Positions 61,469-64,000 of a DNA stretch of 64,000 bases are shown here, piece by piece. Below the pieces are notes generated by a model. That model was not told the origin of the DNA and did no database searches. It saw only the letters and a program-made list of their open reading frames with translations. The first letter of the stretch is position 1. Each line of letters starts with the position of its first letter. Position numbers and translations under genes: made by a program. The stretch covers positions 3,391,001-3,455,000 of the forward strand of contig NZ_JBBOOE010000001.1 of the NCBI RefSeq assembly GCF_038002965.1, given 5' to 3'. Source of the stretch: Robertmurraya sp. FSL R5-0851. Lineage in GTDB: Bacteria; Bacillota; Bacilli; Bacillales; Cytobacillaceae.

Positions 61469-61470
61469 CT

Positions 61471-62556
61471 CTATTCGAGAGTAATACGGTCTACTGTTTC
61501 ACGGTCTAGACGTTTGATGACTTCAACGATTAGCTTAACTGCGTTTTCGTAGTCATCACGGTGCAGCATTGCTGCATGTGAATGGATGTAGCGAGTTGCA
61601 ATCGTAATGGCTAATGAAGGGACTCCTTTATGAGATATATGGATGGAACCCGCATCCGTGCCACCTCCAGCGATTGCATCGAATTGATATGGAATTCCAA
61701 GTTCATCCGCTGTATCCGTTACTAAATCTCTTAATCCTTTGTGAGACACCATACTTGCGTCATACAAAATGATTTGAGGTCCTTTGCCCATTTTACTTTG
61801 CGCTTCCTTCTCCGACACACCAGGAGTGTCACCAGCGATTCCAACATCTACTCCAAACCCAATATCAGGCTCTATTGCTGCAGCTGAAGTACGTGCTCCA
61901 CGTAAGCCTACCTCTTCTTGTACACTTCCAACTCCGTATACAATATTTGGATGCTCTTCATTCTTTAATTGTTTTAAGACATCAATTGCAATCGCACACC
62001 CAATCCGATTATCCCAAGCTTTTGCTAATAAAAGCTTTTCATTGTTCATCACAGTAAACTCAAAGTATGGAACGACCATGTCACCAGGACGGACTCCCCA
62101 CTCTGTTGCTTCCTCACGACTTGATGCACCAATATCAATAAACATATCTTTAATTTCTACTGGTTTTTTTCTAGCTTCAGGAGACAAGATATGTGGTGGT
62201 TTTGACCCGATAACTCCTGTCACATCTCCCTTTCTGGTAACAATCGTCACTCGCTGTGCTAACATAACCTGTGACCACCAGCCACCAACCGTTTGGAAGC
62301 GTAGGAACCCTTTATCATCAATTTGCGTGATCATAAATCCTACTTCATCCAAGTGACCCGCAACCATTACCTTGGGACCGTTCGCATCTCCCACTTTTTT
62401 CGCAATTAAGCTGCCAAGTCCATCAGTTGTTACTTCATCCGCATACGGAGCAATATGTTTGTTCATCACTTCTCTTGGCTCACGCTCATTCCCTGGAATC
62501 CCCTTTGCATCTGTTAATTCCTTGAGCATCGCTAAAGTATCATCAAGTTTTGTCAT
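61471..62556 (-). CDS. ysdC: M42-family metallo-aminopeptidase YsdC
   Basis: 361 residues. Dinuclear-metal aminopeptidase of the TET/glutamyl aminopeptidase type. Metal and catalytic motifs: [11 protein letters not shown] (H, D), [24 protein letters not shown] (catalytic EE), [14 protein letters not shown] and [18 protein letters not shown]. Cytoplasmic; likely trims peptides. Older databases call relatives endoglucanase, which the motifs do not support. Promoter TTGTGC-17-TATACT upstream. Confidence 0.94.
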   Translation of the reverse strand: MTKLDDTLAMLKELTDAKGIPGNEREPREVMNKHIAPYADEVTTDGLGSLIAKKVGDANGPKVMVAGHLDEVGFMITQIDDKGFLRFQTVGGWWSQVMLAQRVTIVTRKGDVTGVIGSKPPHILSPEARKKPVEIKDMFIDIGASSREEATEWGVRPGDMVVPYFEFTVMNNEKLLLAKAWDNRIGCAIAIDVLKQLKNEEHPNIVYGVGSVQEEVGLRGARTSAAAIEPDIGFGVDVGIAGDTPGVSEKEAQSKMGKGPQIILYDASMVSHKGLRDLVTDTADELGIPYQFDAIAGGGTDAGSIHISHKGVPSLAITIATRYIHSHAAMLHRDDYENAVKLIVEVIKRLDRETVDRITLE

Positions 62557-62590
62557 TTATTTCGACTCCCTTAATATGTATTCTGTTTAT

Positions 62591-62619
62591 AGTATACTAG
62601 GTACAACTTAATTGCACAA
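62591..62619 (-). promoter_or_regulatory. Sigma-A-like promoter of ysdC
   Basis: -35 TTGTGC (62614-62619), 17-bp spacer, -10 TATACT (62591-62596). Confidence 0.65.
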
Positions 62620-62627
62620 AGTATACG

Positions 62628-63122
62628 TTAGTACCCTTCCTTCTGCCTTTTATAATTTACTTCATTTTTAGAGATATATGCTTCTTTTATTTCATCTGAT
62701 GTAAACCCTAGCATCTTGCCTAAAATAAAATAACTTTCTAGCATGCTACGATACGTATCCATACTCCTTTCTGCAGAAAAGCGATGAACCGTTTCATACA
62801 TAGATAAAAACTGATTTGTCACATTTTCCTCTTCTATTACCAATTCTTCTACCTGTACATCACGCTCTAATCCACAATCAAGACCAATTGATAAAATAAA
62901 ATGAACTCCATCTACAAATTCCTCTAAAATGACTTCTTTCGGAGAAGCACCTTTTACACTCCAAAACTTAAAACAACGCGTCTCATTTGCTAGTTCACCA
63001 AGTTCAACCAACAAAGCTAGAACCTTTCTACTTATAAGACTATCTGTTTGTAATTGGTGTTTTTCTGCGATATGTATATCCAAACCTTTTTGCATTTCAA
63101 ATAACTCTCGTAAATCCATCAT
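62628..63122 (-). CDS. Dimeric dUTPase (all-alpha NTP pyrophosphatase superfamily)
   Basis: 164 residues. Helical dUTPase_2/MazG-like fold. Metal-binding acidic motif ALLVELGELANETRCFKFW (ExxE) and EEFVDGVHFILSIGL (ExxxD), and nucleotide-binding C-terminal KNEVNYKRQKEGY. Predicted to hydrolyse dUTP to dUMP, keeping uracil out of DNA. Two adjacent ATGs are possible starts, SD is weak (GAGTG). In B. subtilis I do not recall a dUTPase between ysdC and ysdB, so this is a local difference. Confidence 0.85.
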   Translation of the reverse strand: MMDLRELFEMQKGLDIHIAEKHQLQTDSLISRKVLALLVELGELANETRCFKFWSVKGASPKEVILEEFVDGVHFILSIGLDCGLERDVQVEELVIEEENVTNQFLSMYETVHRFSAERSMDTYRSMLESYFILGKMLGFTSDEIKEAYISKNEVNYKRQKEGY

Positions 63123-63196
63123 TTCACTCTTTTCTATTTATATTACTTTAATCATAATGAAATTAAGAAAAAAATTCACTTAAAAGCAATATTTAA

Positions 63197-63222
63197 TGAA
63201 ACCTTTTTCAAATAAAGACGTA
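63197..63222 (+). promoter_or_regulatory. Sigma-W promoter of ysdB
   Basis: -35 TGAAAC (63197-63202), exactly 16-bp spacer, -10 CGTA (63219-63222): consensus sigma-W form. ysdB is a sigma-W regulon member in B. subtilis. Confidence 0.85.
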
Positions 63223-63255
63223 TATAAAGAAAAATGAAGAGTGGAGGGCTTAAGT

Positions 63256-63636
63256 ATGATGTGGCTACTACGCATGCTTCTAATAGCATTTATCTTATTT
63301 TTAATATACAGCGCCTTCAAATTTGTGTTAAACCCAAAGCGTAAATTGGAGCTAGCTCACGAGCAAAAGCAATTCTTTTTACTCGATGATATAAAAAATG
63401 TTCGTAAGAATTTCCTTTTAACCTATAAAGGCGTTATTTTCGAAGGCGAAAAATACTTAGGTACAACCGATCACACCTTCGAGGTTGTTTCGATATTCAT
63501 TTGGCCACATAATACCTCTGCGCTAAATGGTTTGTCAAAGGAAGATTTCCGTAATATCGAGATGGAAGTAGCTGTTTTTTATCCGAATGCAAAAATTGAC
63601 TGGAAAAGTCCCATTCATGAATTTATGAAAAAATAA
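63256..63636 (+). CDS. ysdB: Sigma-W regulon protein YsdB
   Basis: 126 residues. One N-terminal transmembrane segment (about 3-22), then a soluble domain with LNPKRKLELAHEQKQFFLLDD and NVRKNFLLTYKGVIFEGEKYLG. Function unknown; cell-envelope stress role inferred from its promoter. ATG at 63256 is 7 nt after GGAGGG; the GTG at 63241 lies upstream of this SD. Confidence 0.9.
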   Translation: MMWLLRMLLIAFILFLIYSAFKFVLNPKRKLELAHEQKQFFLLDDIKNVRKNFLLTYKGVIFEGEKYLGTTDHTFEVVSIFIWPHNTSALNGLSKEDFRNIEMEVAVFYPNAKIDWKSPIHEFMKK

Positions 63637-63668
63637 ACGTTCAAGGGTTTTCCCTTGAACGTTTTTTT
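63637..63668. terminator. Bidirectional terminator after ysdB
   Basis: 11-bp perfect stem ACGTTCAAGGG / CCCTTGAACGT with a TTTT loop and a run of seven T on the plus strand. Confidence 0.92.
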
Positions 63669-64000
63669 ATCCCTGCTTCTCTAGCTTTGTTTCCTTAAAA
63701 AAATCTCTCCACTTAATAATCGTCATCTTCTCTCTTAGAACATACACAAGAATCGATAAAGAAAACAATATAATAACAATCATCGTCGGTGTAAATTGAC
63801 TAATAAATTGACCAAAGACCGTGTAAAAGAAAGCTAATGGAAGATTCGTAATAAAGGCTGCCTTTGAATACTCTTTAAAACCACGGTGTCTTTCCATTAA
63901 ACAAAAATTTAATAGCTGATAGTGTACAAAAGGAACTAGGCGTAAAATTGAAATCTGACTAACTGTTAAATTACGATACTCTCCAAACCACTTTTTCCGA
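63667..64000 (-). CDS. TVP38/TMEM64-type (DedA superfamily) membrane protein, 5' end cut by window
   Basis: About 110 C-terminal residues are visible and the frame is still open at base 64000. The stretch ISILRLVPFVHYQLLNF...GFKEYSKAAFITNLPLAFFYTVFG fits the VTT/SNARE-associated core (R-L-x-P then N, later G/P-rich turn). It ends with a long hydrophobic helix and a basic tail. The Met at 63897 is internal, not the start. Function in lipid or polyprenyl handling is only a family guess. Confidence 0.7.
   Translation of the reverse strand, partial: RKKWFGEYRNLTVSQISILRLVPFVHYQLLNFCLMERHRGFKEYSKAAFITNLPLAFFYTVFGQFISQFTPTMIVIILFSLSILVYVLREKMTIIKWRDFFKETKLEKQG

Overview
The window is a contiguous piece of the chromosomal core of a low-GC, aerobic, endospore-forming Bacillaceae. 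Evidence for this: the gene order hemAXCDB / lonA-ysxC / lonB / clpX / tig / ysoA / ilv-leu / rph-ysnA-ysnB / gerM-racE-ysmB-gerE-ysmA / sdhCAB / yslB / lysC / uvrC / trxA / etfAB-fadB-fadR-lcfA / yshE-mutS2-polX-yshB-zapA / rnhC / pheST / ysgA / sspI / ysdC / ysdB follows the Bacillus subtilis order closely; spore genes are present (gerE, gerM, sspI, lonB); Shine-Dalgarno sequences are strong AGGAGG types; T-box and lysine riboswitch leaders are present. Species cannot be fixed from the sequence alone. Almost all genes are on the minus strand; the six plus-strand genes (membrane protein at 5148, yslB, rnhC, sspI, ysdB and nothing else of size) are short and mostly end at bidirectional terminators.

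Layout. 1-4895: tetrapyrrole genes hemA-X-C-D-B (hemB runs off the left edge). 5148-5633: unassigned membrane protein. 5682-13496: protein quality control (ysxC, lonA, lonB, clpX, tig). 13632-14672: ysoA. 14770-24065: branched-chain amino acid operon ilvE-[Leu T-box]-ilvB-ilvH-ilvC-leuA-leuB-leuC-leuD. 24412-30241: oligopeptide ABC importer in the order appD-F-A-B-C, next to tRNA-Arg(UCU) at 30561; this block is not at this place in B. subtilis. 30764-36207: ysnB, rdgB, rph, gerM, racE, ysmB, gerE, ysmA. 36327-39529: succinate dehydrogenase. 39857-44172: yslB, lysC with its lysine riboswitch and internal beta-subunit start, uvrC, trxA. 44388-49541: fatty-acid degradation genes with FadR. 49702-55292: a 25-codon membrane ORF, yshE, mutS2, polX, cvpA-like, zapA. 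55419-63636: rnhC, pheS-pheT with a Phe T-box, ysgA, sspI, a dispersed palindromic repeat, ysdC, dUTPase, ysdB. 63667-64000: partial TVP38/TMEM64-type membrane protein.

Regulation visible in the DNA: two T-boxes (specifiers CUC and UUC), one L-box, many sigma-A promoters with 16-17 bp spacers, a consensus sigma-W promoter before ysdB, a likely sigma-K promoter before gerE, a PerR-like site at hemA, and FadR operators at fadR and, unexpectedly, over the start point of the thioesterase gene ysmA. I found no CRISPR, prophage, transposase, toxin-antitoxin or defence island. The most interesting items are small: the FadR site at ysmA, the 25-codon ORF sharing the yshE transcript, a palindromic repeat abutting sspI, and an inverted repeat bracketing the sdh promoter. 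Many annotated starts here differ from the longest ORF because the Shine-Dalgarno lies inside it; the start choices are explained per gene.
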